Assembly: GCA_964514235.1 (NCBI GenBank)
Contig: CAZEPV010000005.1
Coordinates: forward strand, 1-64,000
Source of the DNA: JAAYRQ01 sp035647235
GTDB taxonomy: Bacteria > Bacillota > Syntrophomonadia > Syntrophomonadales > Syntrophomonadaceae
Reading direction: 5' to 3'
Length of the DNA: 64,000 nucleotides
A program made the translations under genes and the position numbers. Shown here piece by piece: positions 8,482 to 16,702 of this stretch (the first letter of the stretch is position 1; every line of letters begins with the position of its first letter). The notes beneath the pieces are model-generated. The model had not been told where the DNA came from, did not search any database, and saw only the letters and a program-made list of their open reading frames with translations.

Positions 8482-8922
8482 ATGGGTATTGTTGATAGGT
8501 TCTGGAATTGGTTAGGAATCCAAAGTGAAGAGGAAGTTAAAGAGGAGATCTATGAATTACCAGGAAGTACCGCTAATTTAGAAAACAAAAAGAACATTGC
8601 TAATGTAGTAAGCATACATACTAAAAAAACTATGAAGGTAGTAGTTTATGAACCTGAGAATTTCGATGAGGTTCAACTCTTGGCAGACCATTTACGGAAT
8701 AGGAAACAATTAATCCTAAATTTTGAAAATACCCCGAAAGACATATCGCAAAGGATTATTGATTTCTTAAGTGGAACGACCTATTCTCTGGATGGAGACA
8801 GTTTGCAAATAGGTCCCCACATTTTTATTTTTACCCCAAGTAATATTGAAATTAGCAAGGACCATCGCACAATAATGCGTAAAAGTGGTTTTGGAGGCAT
8901 AGATTTCGGGGGTGACAGGTAA
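8482..8922 (+). CDS. sepF: Cell division protein SepF
   Basis: A 146-residue division protein that bundles FtsZ filaments and tethers them to the membrane. The N-terminal amphipathic helix (GIVDRFWNWLGI) is the membrane anchor. After an acidic linker, the SepF core starts near residue 55 (KVVVYEPENFDEVQLLADHL) and ends with IFTPSNIEI. ATG 8482 has AAGGAGGG 7 bp upstream; a longer frame from 8455 has no support. It sits between yggS and proC, the usual ylmE-ylmF order. Confidence 0.94.
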   Translation: MGIVDRFWNWLGIQSEEEVKEEIYELPGSTANLENKKNIANVVSIHTKKTMKVVVYEPENFDEVQLLADHLRNRKQLILNFENTPKDISQRIIDFLSGTTYSLDGDSLQIGPHIFIFTPSNIEISKDHRTIMRKSGFGGIDFGGDR

Positions 8923-9726
8923 TTGTCCTTGAATATTGGGGTTATCGGTTGTGGTAAAATGGCCTATGCTATCTTAGCTGGCATTAGCAGGGATAAAAAT
9001 CTCATAAAAAACATTTTTGTTAATGATATAAATAAAGAATCTGCCAATCTGTTTGTGCAGGAGTTCAATGCGGTTTTTAAAGGGCAAAACAACTTAGTAG
9101 AAACCAGTGATCTAATAATTTTGGCTGTAAAACCACCCCAAATAAAAACTCTTATTACTGATAATCTTGATTTTTTTAAGGAAAGCCATATAATTATTTC
9201 TATTGCAGCAGGTATAAAAACTAGTACTATTGAGAATCTGCTTAAAGTTAAATCTACTGTAATAAGGGTTATGCCTAATACCCCAGCTTTGGTTGGTCAA
9301 GGTGTAACTGCAATATCAGGTGGTTTATATGCCAACTCTGAAAAAGTTAATTTAGTTAGGAACTTATTTACTAGTATAGGGACTGCTTATCTTGTAGATG
9401 AAAATAATATGGATGCTATAACTGCTATATCAGGGAGTGGCCCAGCATACATCTTTCTTTTCATAGAGGCTTTAATTAATGCTGGTGTATATATTGGACT
9501 TGACCATAAGTTGACTCAGGATTTAGTAGTAAACACCCTAAAAGGAAGCATAGCCATCTTAGAAGAAACTAGTAAACATCCTGCCGTATTACGAGATGAG
9601 GTATCTTCCCCAGCTGGAACTACTATTTCGGCTATAAGGGAATTAGAAGACAATGGCCTGAGGAATGCAATTTTTGCAGCAGTGGAAGCAGCTTTTTATA
9701 AAGCACAGGAATTAAGTGAAGGATAG
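8923..9726 (+). CDS. proC: Pyrroline-5-carboxylate reductase
   Basis: A 267-residue enzyme for the last step of proline synthesis, using NAD(P)H. The N-terminal Rossmann motif is GVIGCGKMA. RVMPNTPALVGQGVTA follows, and the C-terminal dimer domain carries ITAISGSGPAYIF and DEVSSPAGTT. The start is TTG 8923 directly after the sepF stop, with GGGGGTGA inside sepF as ribosome site; TTG 8929 is an alternative. proC between sepF and yggT is a common Clostridia arrangement. Full length, with no missing residues seen. Confidence 0.95.
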   Translation: MSLNIGVIGCGKMAYAILAGISRDKNLIKNIFVNDINKESANLFVQEFNAVFKGQNNLVETSDLIILAVKPPQIKTLITDNLDFFKESHIIISIAAGIKTSTIENLLKVKSTVIRVMPNTPALVGQGVTAISGGLYANSEKVNLVRNLFTSIGTAYLVDENNMDAITAISGSGPAYIFLFIEALINAGVYIGLDHKLTQDLVVNTLKGSIAILEETSKHPAVLRDEVSSPAGTTISAIRELEDNGLRNAIFAAVEAAFYKAQELSEG

Positions 9727-9744
9727 GGAGGTTATTAGTTTAAA

Positions 9745-10005
9745 ATGGCAATAATATCTTTGGTAGATATAGCTTTTACAGTCTTGGTTTGGATAATAAT
9801 TGGTAGATGTATTCTTTCTTTTGTTAGGCATGATCCATATCAACCTATTATTAAATTTATTTATGATGTAAGTGAACCTATAATGGCACCATTCAGGAAA
9901 CTAATCCCATCTGCAGGGGGCATTGATTTTTCCCCTATTTTTGCTGTTATAGCCCTAACCCTCGTACAAAGATTGGTAATAAATATATTGTTTAGTATTT
10001 TATAA
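9745..10005 (+). CDS. YggT/YlmG family membrane protein
   Basis: An 86-residue protein with two predicted membrane helices (about 5-25 and 62-84) joined by a loop with the family motif RHDPYQPIIKFIYDVSEPIMAPFRKLIP. YlmG proteins sit next to sepF in most Gram-positive bacteria and are linked to division or membrane organisation, without a settled mechanism. ATG 9745 follows GGGAGG. Confidence 0.9.
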   Translation: MAIISLVDIAFTVLVWIIIGRCILSFVRHDPYQPIIKFIYDVSEPIMAPFRKLIPSAGGIDFSPIFAVIALTLVQRLVINILFSIL

Positions 10006-10027
10006 AACCTTTAAGGAGTTTCTATAT

Positions 10028-11890
10028 ATGCCTGGAAAAATTGAATTATTAGCACCAGCAGGTCGATGGGATGTCTTGGAAGAAGTCGCGCAAGCAGGGG
10101 CGGATGCAGTCTATATTGGGGGAAAAAGATTTAATATGCGCCTCCTAAAAAGTGACTTCAACTTTTCTGATGAAGAGATTAAGGATGCTGTGCCTTATTT
10201 GCATGCCCAAAATAAGAAATTGTATATAACCTTGAATAACCTATATTTTGAAAGGGAAACAGAGGAATTAAAGGAATATCTGCTTCTACTAGAGGAATTA
10301 AAGGTAGACGCCTTGATTGTTCAAGATTTAAGCCTAGTTAAATTGCACCAAAGTCTTGATCTTTCTATCCCACTACATGCTAGTGTGCAAATGGGCATAG
10401 GTAATAGTGAGGTGGTAAAATTTTTAGAAAAACTAGGTTTTGCACGGGTTATTTTAAGCAAAAACCTTTCTTTGGAGGAAATTAAGCAGATAAAAGATAG
10501 GACTGATATGGATATTGAATTTTTTGTCCATGGCGATATGTGTATTTCCCATACAGGTCAATGTCATATGAGTAGTTTTATAGCTGGTGCTAGTGGCAAC
10601 CGGGGGAGATGTATTAAGCCCTGCCGTTGGCCTTATGTCTTAGATGGTTTGGAAGGCTACTATTTAGCCCATAATGATTTGAGTCTTTTCCCTTTTGTAA
10701 AGGATTTAATTAATGCAAAAGTTGATTCATTAAAAGTCGAAGGCAGGATGAGGGATGCTGGTTATTTGTCTAGTATTATAGGTATGTATAGATCAGCTAT
10801 TGATGATATTTATAAAAAGAAGGAAGACTATAAAGTAGACCAAGCACAGTCGAATGAAATAGAGAAAAACAGGGTTAGAAATATTACTGTAGCTAACTTG
10901 TGGGGGAAATTAGACATAGATGCGGTTGATATTACGGGGGAAAGGGAGCCTTTTTTTCCTACGAAACCACGCAAGCTAGCCCAATTACAATCAAAAGCAA
11001 ACGAAAGTGAGTTCACAAACCAAAAATGTGAAGAATTGGCGGTAAAAATTGGGAATATAACTGCTTTCGAAGTGGCTAAGAATTACTGTGATACTATTAT
11101 TCTAGGCTTGGAAAGGTTTGGGCAGGATGAAAGTGGTTTTGACCTGACTGCCATAAAAGACCTTTTAAATCGATACAATTTGCAGGACACAAAAATTAAA
11201 ATAGAGACACCCCGAATAGTAACTGAAAAGAATTGCTTTGATCTCATAAATATAATAAAAGATTTGGATGAATTTCGAAAACAATCTAATTTTGCAGGTT
11301 TTATTGTCAATGATTTAGGAAGTCTACATTATCTAGGCGAGGTGGGTTTTGCGGTATGGGGGGGACCAGGCCTCAATATTACTAATTCCAAGGCGTGTGA
11401 TGTCTTGCTCAAGCAAGGCGTTAAAGGTCTGTGCTTATCACCAGAATTAAAATTGGCTAACCTAGAGGGCATAAATGAATATAAAGATAGCCTAGAGCTC
11501 GTAGTGCATGGCCCCCTTTGTGGGATAATTACCGATTATACAATAGAGGAATACCATAGTAAAAATAATATGAAAGTCAATTATTTATGGGATAATTTTA
11601 AACAGGGGTATAGACTGCGTTTAGATAATGCAGGCAGGACCCATATCTATTATCCTTATGATTTATCTTTATATGATTATTTAAGTGAATTTTTAAATCT
11701 AGGCTTTACTAGAATGAGGATAGATGGACATTTCTACAATAATGAGCAGTTAGATAGATTGCTTTTTATTTATCGTCGGAGATTAAAAGGGATAGAGTCA
11801 GATAAGGAAGTCGAAAGCACTAGAGATGAATTACTAAATTTATTTCCCCAAGGTTTAACAGATTTATCATTTAATCGGCCTAATGTTTAG
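10028..11890 (+). CDS. U32 family protein (RlhA/TrhP-like tRNA/rRNA hydroxylation or peptidase U32)
   Basis: A 620-residue protein. Residues 1-300 form the U32 barrel, from the opening ELLAPAGRWDVLEEVAQAGADAVYIGG through the signature EFFVHGDMCISHTGQC, then the GNRGRC...KPCRWPY cysteines that in RlhA/TrhP relatives belong to an iron-sulfur site. The C-terminal 300 residues are a second, diverged half ending in a VHGPLCG segment. Characterised relatives make 5-hydroxyuridine in tRNA or 5-hydroxycytidine in 23S rRNA from prephenate; others were called collagenases. It occupies the position between yggT and divIVA where ylmH usually lies. The exact substrate cannot be read. Confidence 0.85.
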   Translation: MPGKIELLAPAGRWDVLEEVAQAGADAVYIGGKRFNMRLLKSDFNFSDEEIKDAVPYLHAQNKKLYITLNNLYFERETEELKEYLLLLEELKVDALIVQDLSLVKLHQSLDLSIPLHASVQMGIGNSEVVKFLEKLGFARVILSKNLSLEEIKQIKDRTDMDIEFFVHGDMCISHTGQCHMSSFIAGASGNRGRCIKPCRWPYVLDGLEGYYLAHNDLSLFPFVKDLINAKVDSLKVEGRMRDAGYLSSIIGMYRSAIDDIYKKKEDYKVDQAQSNEIEKNRVRNITVANLWGKLDIDAVDITGEREPFFPTKPRKLAQLQSKANESEFTNQKCEELAVKIGNITAFEVAKNYCDTIILGLERFGQDESGFDLTAIKDLLNRYNLQDTKIKIETPRIVTEKNCFDLINIIKDLDEFRKQSNFAGFIVNDLGSLHYLGEVGFAVWGGPGLNITNSKACDVLLKQGVKGLCLSPELKLANLEGINEYKDSLELVVHGPLCGIITDYTIEEYHSKNNMKVNYLWDNFKQGYRLRLDNAGRTHIYYPYDLSLYDYLSEFLNLGFTRMRIDGHFYNNEQLDRLLFIYRRRLKGIESDKEVESTRDELLNLFPQGLTDLSFNRPNV

Positions 11891-11909
11891 TTTGAAGGAG
11901 GATTTCATT

Positions 11910-12404
11910 GTGATAACAGCTATTGAAATTAGAAATCAGCAATTTAATAAATCAATCAGAGGTTACAATGAAGAGGAAGTGAAAAACTTTCTATATCGCC
12001 TTTCTCAAGATTATGAAAACCTGTATAGTGAAAATGCCAGACTTAAGGAGCAAATTCAAAAATTAGAATATGATCTAGATAAGTATTACAAGATGGAAGA
12101 AACCATGAATAATAGTCTAATATTAGCCCAAGAAACAGCCCAAAATTTAAAAGCAAATGCTCAAAAAGAGGCGGAATTAAACTTGATAGAATCAAAACGG
12201 AAGATTGCCGAAGTCCTAATGATTTATCAAGAAGTGATTAAAAGAATGAATTTATTCGGTGCAGAAATTAAGGCACAAGTAACGGCACATCTAGACATGC
12301 TGGAAAAACAGCAAGATAAAATAGATAAAATGACAGATTTTTTTTACAGTAAAGATTTAAAGGACATATTGGAAGGTATGGAAATGATTAGTTTGGATGA
12401 ATAA
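11910..12404 (+). CDS. divIVA: DivIVA domain protein
   Basis: A 164-residue coiled-coil protein that marks negatively curved membrane at septa and poles. The N-terminal DivIVA motif is clear (IEIRNQQFNKSIRGYNEEEVKNFL without a break), followed by a long coiled coil (about 30-150). GTG 11910 has AAGGAGG 8 bp upstream. The reading frame is open further back to 11883, overlapping the U32 gene, but those residues are not family-like. The gene closes the ylm cluster and is followed by a strong terminator. Confidence 0.9.
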   Translation: MITAIEIRNQQFNKSIRGYNEEEVKNFLYRLSQDYENLYSENARLKEQIQKLEYDLDKYYKMEETMNNSLILAQETAQNLKANAQKEAELNLIESKRKIAEVLMIYQEVIKRMNLFGAEIKAQVTAHLDMLEKQQDKIDKMTDFFYSKDLKDILEGMEMISLDE

Positions 12405-12426
12405 TAAATAGAAATGTTTACTAGCT

Positions 12427-12462
12427 AAGCAGGTAATCCTAGGGTTACCTGCTTTGTTTTTT
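12427..12462. terminator. Rho-independent terminator after divIVA
   Basis: A 10-bp perfect stem (AAGCAGGTAA 12427-12436, TTACCTGCTT 12445-12454) is followed by TTTGTTTTTT. It ends the divIVA operon and may also stop the convergent XRE transcript, whose stop codon lies 15 bp away. Confidence 0.88.
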
Positions 12463-12476
12463 GGACATTTTTTAAT

Positions 12477-12848
12477 TTATATATCTACATCCATGTTTTC
12501 CAAATCTATGTTTTCTAATCTCCATTTAAAATAGCTTTTTAGCTCTAATAATATTTGTCTTTTCTGTTTATCATCTAAATCTGAGGATTCTAAAAGGGAA
12601 CTAATATCAGAAAGGACATTTTTTAATTTATCTGGATTAGGTTTTCTGTCCTTTAAACCTAATATGTAATCAGTGCTAACATGGAAAATCCTAGCGATTT
12701 TAGTAAGGACTTCATAATTGGGGCTTCGGGTAGCATTTTCATAACTAGATACTGCAGACCTAGAAATTCCTAGTAGTTTGGCCAGTTCTGCTTGGCTCAT
12801 ATTAGCTTGTAACCTTAGATCTTTTAAAATATTAGAAATCATATTCAT
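12477..12848 (-). CDS. XRE-family transcriptional repressor
   Basis: A 123-residue regulator. Residues 7-62 are a Cro/CI-type helix-turn-helix (MSQAELAKLLGISRSAVSSYENATRSPNYEVL), with the continuation IARIFHVSTDYILGL typical of SinR/ImmR-like proteins. The C-terminal 50 residues are acidic and helical, probably for dimerisation. No Shine-Dalgarno precedes the ATG at 12848, and a TATAAT (12861 down to 12856 on this strand) lies about 8 bp from it, so the mRNA may be leaderless. It is divergent from a 52-residue gene with a perfect palindrome in the shared region, which suggests self-regulation. Confidence 0.88.
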   Translation of the reverse strand: MNMISNILKDLRLQANMSQAELAKLLGISRSAVSSYENATRSPNYEVLTKIARIFHVSTDYILGLKDRKPNPDKLKNVLSDISSLLESSDLDDKQKRQILLELKSYFKWRLENIDLENMDVDI

Positions 12849-12904
12849 GGATTAATTATAACAAAAGATAAAAAACAAATAAAATTTAAAATATTGCGGT
12901 TTGC

Positions 12905-12924
12905 TATGACATTGAGATGTCATA
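12905..12924. promoter_or_regulatory. Perfect inverted repeat, candidate operator for the XRE repressor
   Basis: TATGACAT and ATGTCATA form an 8-bp perfect dyad around TGAG. It lies in the 121-bp divergent region between the XRE gene and the small gene, and overlaps the start of the small gene's -35 element. XRE repressors commonly bind such dyads next to their own gene; the link here is inference. Confidence 0.6.
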
Positions 12925-12939
12925 GGTATTTGTTATTAT
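12912..12939 (+). promoter_or_regulatory. Promoter of the 52-residue gene
   Basis: TTGAGA (12912-12917) and TATTAT (12934-12939) with 16-bp spacing. The -35 lies in the middle and right arm of the palindrome, so repressor bound there would block RNA polymerase. Confidence 0.45.
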
Positions 12940-12969
12940 TATTTTAAACCGAATAAAGGAGAGATTGTC

Positions 12970-13128
12970 TTGAAAATAAACTTAGATAGTTATGCCTTTG
13001 ATTCTGTGTTAGTCTGCTTATGGTTGAATGAAAAAAACGAATGGGAAGGCGTAATTAAAGATAGGCTACCAACTACTGAAGCCAGGGCGATAGTATCGGC
13101 AGAACATATATTAATAATAAAAGATTAA
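12970..13128 (+). CDS. Small 52-residue protein of unknown function
   Basis: A complete short gene. TTG 12970 lies 6 bp after AAAGGAGAG, and the frame stays open for 52 codons to TAA, starting MKINLDSYAFDSV and ending HILIIKD. The protein is soluble, with one Cys and two Trp in its first half and a charged centre; I recognise no family. It is flanked by its own promoter, a candidate operator and a terminator, so it is a monocistronic unit opposite the XRE gene. An antirepressor or small effector controlled by XRE is one possibility; nothing in the sequence proves it. Confidence 0.62.
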   Translation: MKINLDSYAFDSVLVCLWLNEKNEWEGVIKDRLPTTEARAIVSAEHILIIKD

Positions 13129-13203
13129 AGCAAATATATTTGCTAAAAATTATGATTTAAAAATATATTAGGTGAATTATGGGGTCCGAAGGATATAGGA
13201 TTT

Positions 13204-13234
13204 AAACAAGTAGGCTTGCTGCTACTTGTTTTTT
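13204..13234 (+). terminator. Rho-independent terminator after the 52-residue gene
   Basis: A 10-bp stem (AAACAAGTAG 13204-13213, CTACTTGTTT 13222-13231) is followed by a T run to 13234. Confidence 0.75.
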
Positions 13235-13247
13235 GTCTTGACTTAGA

Positions 13248-13288
13248 AAACAATACTTATTGTTTAAACATACTTTAATATGTATAAT
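13248..13288 (+). promoter_or_regulatory. Promoter and palindromic operator candidate for the amino-acid ABC operon
   Basis: TTGTTT (13260-13265), 17 bp, then a perfect TATAAT (13283-13288) directly after TG. A perfect dyad AAACAATA-CT-TATTGTTT (13248-13265) covers the whole -35 box, which suggests a repressor site. The dyad does not match a regulator box I know. Confidence 0.55.
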
Positions 13289-13331
13289 TATTAAGGTTAT
13301 ATATTTTAGTACGAAAAAGGAGAGGACGCAT

Positions 13332-14105
13332 ATGAAAAAGTGGGGTAGGTTGCTCTTAGTAAGTCTATTAATAATGGGACTAGCATTTGCTGTTGTCGGG
13401 TGTGGTGATTCCAATGATAAAGTGGAGACAAAAAAAATTGTGGTAGGCTCGGAAACTACATTCCCGCCTTTTGAATTTGATGAGAATGGAAAAACGGTTG
13501 GCTTTGATATGGATATTATTAGGGCTATAGGTGACGTGCAAGGTTATGAAGTAGAAATTAAGTATCAGGCTTTTGACTCTTTAATCACTGCCCTGCAAGC
13601 TGGACATCTCGATTGTGCTATTTCAGCTATGTCTATAACGCCAGAACGGCTTGAAGCGGTAGACTTTACGGAACCATATTATAATGCAGGTTTAATAATT
13701 GCGGTTAGAAGTGATGATGACAGCATTGTTGTACTTGATGATTTGAAGGGCAAAGGGATTTCAGCACAAATTGGTACTATTGGGGCTGACGCTGCCCAAA
13801 GCGTAAAAGACAAAGATGCAAAAACTGAAGTTAAGACTTTCCAAACAGTAGGGGAAGCCTTTATGGAGTTAGAAAAGGGTGGAGTAGATGCAGTTGTCAA
13901 TGATTTTCCAGTTACTGACTACTATATCAAAACAACAGCCAAAGATAAGGTTAAAACAGTTGGGGAAATATTTTCTGCTGATGACCAATATGGAATTGCA
14001 GTCAAGAAGGGTAATACAACAATACTTACCATGTTAAATGATGGTTTAGCTAAAATAAAAGAAAACGGAACATATGATGAAATTCATGCTGAGTGGTTTG
14101 AATAG
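13332..14105 (+). CDS. Polar amino-acid ABC transporter substrate-binding lipoprotein
   Basis: A 257-residue type-3 solute-binding protein. A lipoprotein signal (MKKWGRLLLVSLLIMG) ends in a V-V-G-C lipobox, with Cys24 to be lipidated and anchored outside the cell. The mature domain opens with VVGSETTFPPFEFDENGK and has GFDMDI and DFTEPYYNAGL segments typical of Gln/His/Arg binding proteins. ATG 13332 follows AAGGAGAGG; a frame extension to 13260 is not credible. The permease and ATPase genes follow directly. The transported amino acid is not predictable here. Confidence 0.92.
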   Translation: MKKWGRLLLVSLLIMGLAFAVVGCGDSNDKVETKKIVVGSETTFPPFEFDENGKTVGFDMDIIRAIGDVQGYEVEIKYQAFDSLITALQAGHLDCAISAMSITPERLEAVDFTEPYYNAGLIIAVRSDDDSIVVLDDLKGKGISAQIGTIGADAAQSVKDKDAKTEVKTFQTVGEAFMELEKGGVDAVVNDFPVTDYYIKTTAKDKVKTVGEIFSADDQYGIAVKKGNTTILTMLNDGLAKIKENGTYDEIHAEWFE

Positions 14106-14149
14106 TATTTGTTAATTAATATGTGCCTTTACATTGTTTGGAGGACAAT

Positions 14150-14845
14150 ATGTATAATTCAATAACATTAGTTTTTGCAGCTAATTTTTTAGATGGACGA
14201 GGTCTAAATGTATTAATCAACTATTTTCCCTATTTTATGGGGGGAGCCCTAGTAACCCTGAAAATAACTGCCTTATCCGTTGGATTTGGCATGTTGTTGG
14301 GCTTATTTTTAGGTTTATTTAAATTATCTAATAACAAGATACTTTATCATCTTTCTTCGCTATATATAGATATTTTTAGGGGGACTCCTTTATTTGTACA
14401 GGCACTTCTATTTTACTTTGGAATTTTACCTGCCATTATGGGAGAAGTATCAGCTTTACAGGCTGCTATTATTACATGTTCACTCAATAGTGGGGCCTAT
14501 ATAGCTGAGATTGTTAGGGCGGGTATACAGGCGGTAGATAAGGGACAAATGGAGGCTGCACAATCCTTAGGTATGAACTATCGTAAAGCTATGATTTTGG
14601 TTATTTTGCCCCAGGCTTATAAAATAGTAATTCCACCGCTGATTAATGAATTTATAATGCTTTTAAAGGATACTTCTATAATGTCTATTATAGCGGCAGA
14701 GGAATTAACTCAAAGGGGAAGAATTGCTTATTCGGTTACTTATGAAGCTACATGGATATGGGGCGGTATCGCTCTAATCTATTTTATAATGACTAAGGTC
14801 TTGTCTATAGTAGGGGATTATACAGAGAGGAGATTAGCTTCATAA
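14150..14845 (+). CDS. Amino-acid ABC transporter permease (HisM/GlnP type)
   Basis: A 231-residue membrane protein with about five membrane helices. The cytoplasmic EAA loop that docks on the ATPase reads EAAQSLGMNYRKAMILVILPQ, preceded by GAYIAEIVRAGIQAV. ATG 14150 is preceded by GGAGGACA; an upstream in-frame start at 14123 lacks one. The stop overlaps the ATPase start by one base (TAATG), which points to translational coupling. Confidence 0.92.
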   Translation: MYNSITLVFAANFLDGRGLNVLINYFPYFMGGALVTLKITALSVGFGMLLGLFLGLFKLSNNKILYHLSSLYIDIFRGTPLFVQALLFYFGILPAIMGEVSALQAAIITCSLNSGAYIAEIVRAGIQAVDKGQMEAAQSLGMNYRKAMILVILPQAYKIVIPPLINEFIMLLKDTSIMSIIAAEELTQRGRIAYSVTYEATWIWGGIALIYFIMTKVLSIVGDYTERRLAS

Positions 14846-15567
14846 TGATACACATGAAAAATGTGCACAAAAGCTTTGGTAGCCTAAAAGTTTTGAAAGG
14901 CATAAACTGTCACGTGGCCCACCGTGAAGTAGTATGTGTAATTGGACCCAGTGGCTCGGGCAAAAGCACGCTTCTGCGTTGCATTAATCAACTTGAAAAA
15001 GTTGATTCCGGGCAGATTTTTATTGATGGGGAAGAATTAACTAATCCTAAAACTGATATAAATAAAGTTAGACAACAAGTAGGTATGGTATTCCAGTTGT
15101 TTAACCTTTTTCCGCACAAAACTACTTTGGATAATATTACCATGGCCCCGATTAAGATAAAGGGTGAAAAAAAAGAGGAAGCTTATGACAGGGCCAATGA
15201 ACTTCTAAAAAAAGTTGGCTTGCAAGATAAGGCTAATGTTTACCCTCATAAATTGTCTGGGGGGCAAAAACAACGGGTTGCCATTGCTAGGGCGCTGGCT
15301 ATGAGACCCAAGCTTATGCTTTTTGATGAGCCTACATCTGCGCTTGACCCCGAAATGGTGGGTGAAGTGTTAGCAGTTATGAAAGATTTAGCCATTGAGG
15401 GGATGACCATGATGGTTGTAACTCATGAAATGGGTTTTGCTAAGGAGATGGGTGATAGGGTTATTTTTATGGATGAAGGCCTTATAGTGGAGGAAGGGTT
15501 ACCTAGCAATATTTTCGCCAATCCTAGCAATCCACGTACCCAGTCCTTTTTAAGTAAAGTCTTATAA
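14845..15567 (+). CDS. Amino-acid ABC transporter ATP-binding protein (GlnQ type)
   Basis: A 240-residue ATPase that powers uptake. Walker A GPSGSGKST at 34-42, signature LSGGQ at 137-141, Walker B LMLFDEP at 157-163, and the switch His in VVTHEMGFA. Length and sequence are typical of polar amino-acid importers. It is the last gene of the three-gene operon. Confidence 0.95.
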   Translation: MIHMKNVHKSFGSLKVLKGINCHVAHREVVCVIGPSGSGKSTLLRCINQLEKVDSGQIFIDGEELTNPKTDINKVRQQVGMVFQLFNLFPHKTTLDNITMAPIKIKGEKKEEAYDRANELLKKVGLQDKANVYPHKLSGGQKQRVAIARALAMRPKLMLFDEPTSALDPEMVGEVLAVMKDLAIEGMTMMVVTHEMGFAKEMGDRVIFMDEGLIVEEGLPSNIFANPSNPRTQSFLSKVL

Positions 15568-15593
15568 AGTTACACTTGTCAACGTGGGAAATC

Positions 15594-15625
15594 GGGAGGC
15601 TAGATATAGTCTCCCTTTACTTTTG
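15594..15625 (+). terminator. Terminator after the ABC operon
   Basis: GGGAGGCT (15594-15601) pairs with AGTCTCCC (15608-15615), with one G-U pair and a 6-nt loop, and is followed by T-rich sequence. Confidence 0.6.
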
Positions 15626-15632
15626 CTTAGTT

Positions 15633-16511
15633 TTAATCTTGGTTTTGTTTATCTCCCTTTAAAATAGCTACAAACATGGCTAAAAGAATTAGACAGGCCC
15701 CAAATAGTTGTCTCTCGGTAAAAACCTCCCCCGCCCAGCAGAATCCCGCGGCTGCCGCAAATACAGGTTCGGTTGCCAGAACTAAGGCAAATCTAGTTGG
15801 GGTGCTATACTTTTGCATGGAGTTTTGGAACAAAAAGGCTAATGAGGTAGCTAAAATTGAAGTTATAATAATAGCTTGAATAGCATTAGTAGTAAATTTA
15901 GCGGGCCATGGTTCAGTTGCTAACCCAATCCCCATACATAGTAATCCCACAAAAAGGATCTGGACACAAGTTATAGCTATGGGATTGTGTTGATGGGAAT
16001 ATCTGTCTACTGCAATAATATGAAAAGCAAAGCCAAAGGCACAAATTAATACCAATGAATCTCCATAGCCTAAGGCAAAAGTATTACTTTGGACAGAAAG
16101 TAAAAATAATCCCATTAGGGCAAGGATTACTGAGATAGTAGTTTTTAAATCGGGTAGACTCTTTTGCAAAAAAGCATAAATAATTGGAACTAATACAACA
16201 CTTAGTCCCGTAATAAAGCCCGCATTGGATGAAGAAGTATACATTAAACCAATAGTTTGAAAAGTATATCCTACAAAAAGAAACAATCCAATTATACAGC
16301 CATAAAATATAGTCGACCAAGATATTTGACGAAGTTGTTTGTAGGAAAGTAGGGCTATGAACAAAAAAGCAACAATAAATCTCAAGCCCAGAAATAAAAA
16401 GGGTTCTATATCTGCTAAAGCATTTTTCACAATGACAAAAGTAGTTCCCCATACTAAAGCTACAAACAACATACTCAATTCAGCCATAGTACGATATTTT
16501 TTATGGTGCAT
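15633..16511 (-). CDS. EamA/DMT-family transporter
   Basis: A 292-residue membrane protein with about ten helices in two EamA repeats: the first opens at LFVALVWGTTFVIVK, the second around GDSLVLICAFGFAFHIIAV and ending ATEPVFAAAAGFCWAGE. Relatives export amino acids or other metabolites. I start at the Met-His-His codon (16511), which has AAAGGGG 9 bp upstream; a longer frame to 16550 is weaker. It is alone on its strand, convergent with the amino-acid importer. Substrate unknown. Confidence 0.87.
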   Translation of the reverse strand: MHHKKYRTMAELSMLFVALVWGTTFVIVKNALADIEPFLFLGLRFIVAFLFIALLSYKQLRQISWSTIFYGCIIGLFLFVGYTFQTIGLMYTSSSNAGFITGLSVVLVPIIYAFLQKSLPDLKTTISVILALMGLFLLSVQSNTFALGYGDSLVLICAFGFAFHIIAVDRYSHQHNPIAITCVQILFVGLLCMGIGLATEPWPAKFTTNAIQAIIITSILATSLAFLFQNSMQKYSTPTRFALVLATEPVFAAAAGFCWAGEVFTERQLFGACLILLAMFVAILKGDKQNQD

Positions 16512-16702
16512 AAAGAAATACCCCTTTTTAAGACATTTAAAATAAATCATAACATAATAAGGGGGATTTTGTTAGTTAATTAAATTTTGCTATTTTTTCA
16601 AGGAAAAATGTCGAAATGACTGTGCTGGTATTAAGTTATTTGATTAACTATAATGCTAGAAGGACCGCAGATTAGTTTTTGTATATTTTTGAGGTGATTT
16701 TT

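Noticed and set aside
10028..11890. Collagenase as the function of the U32 protein
   Set aside because: The family label comes from one early member; the cysteine pattern and two-part layout fit RNA-hydroxylation relatives better.
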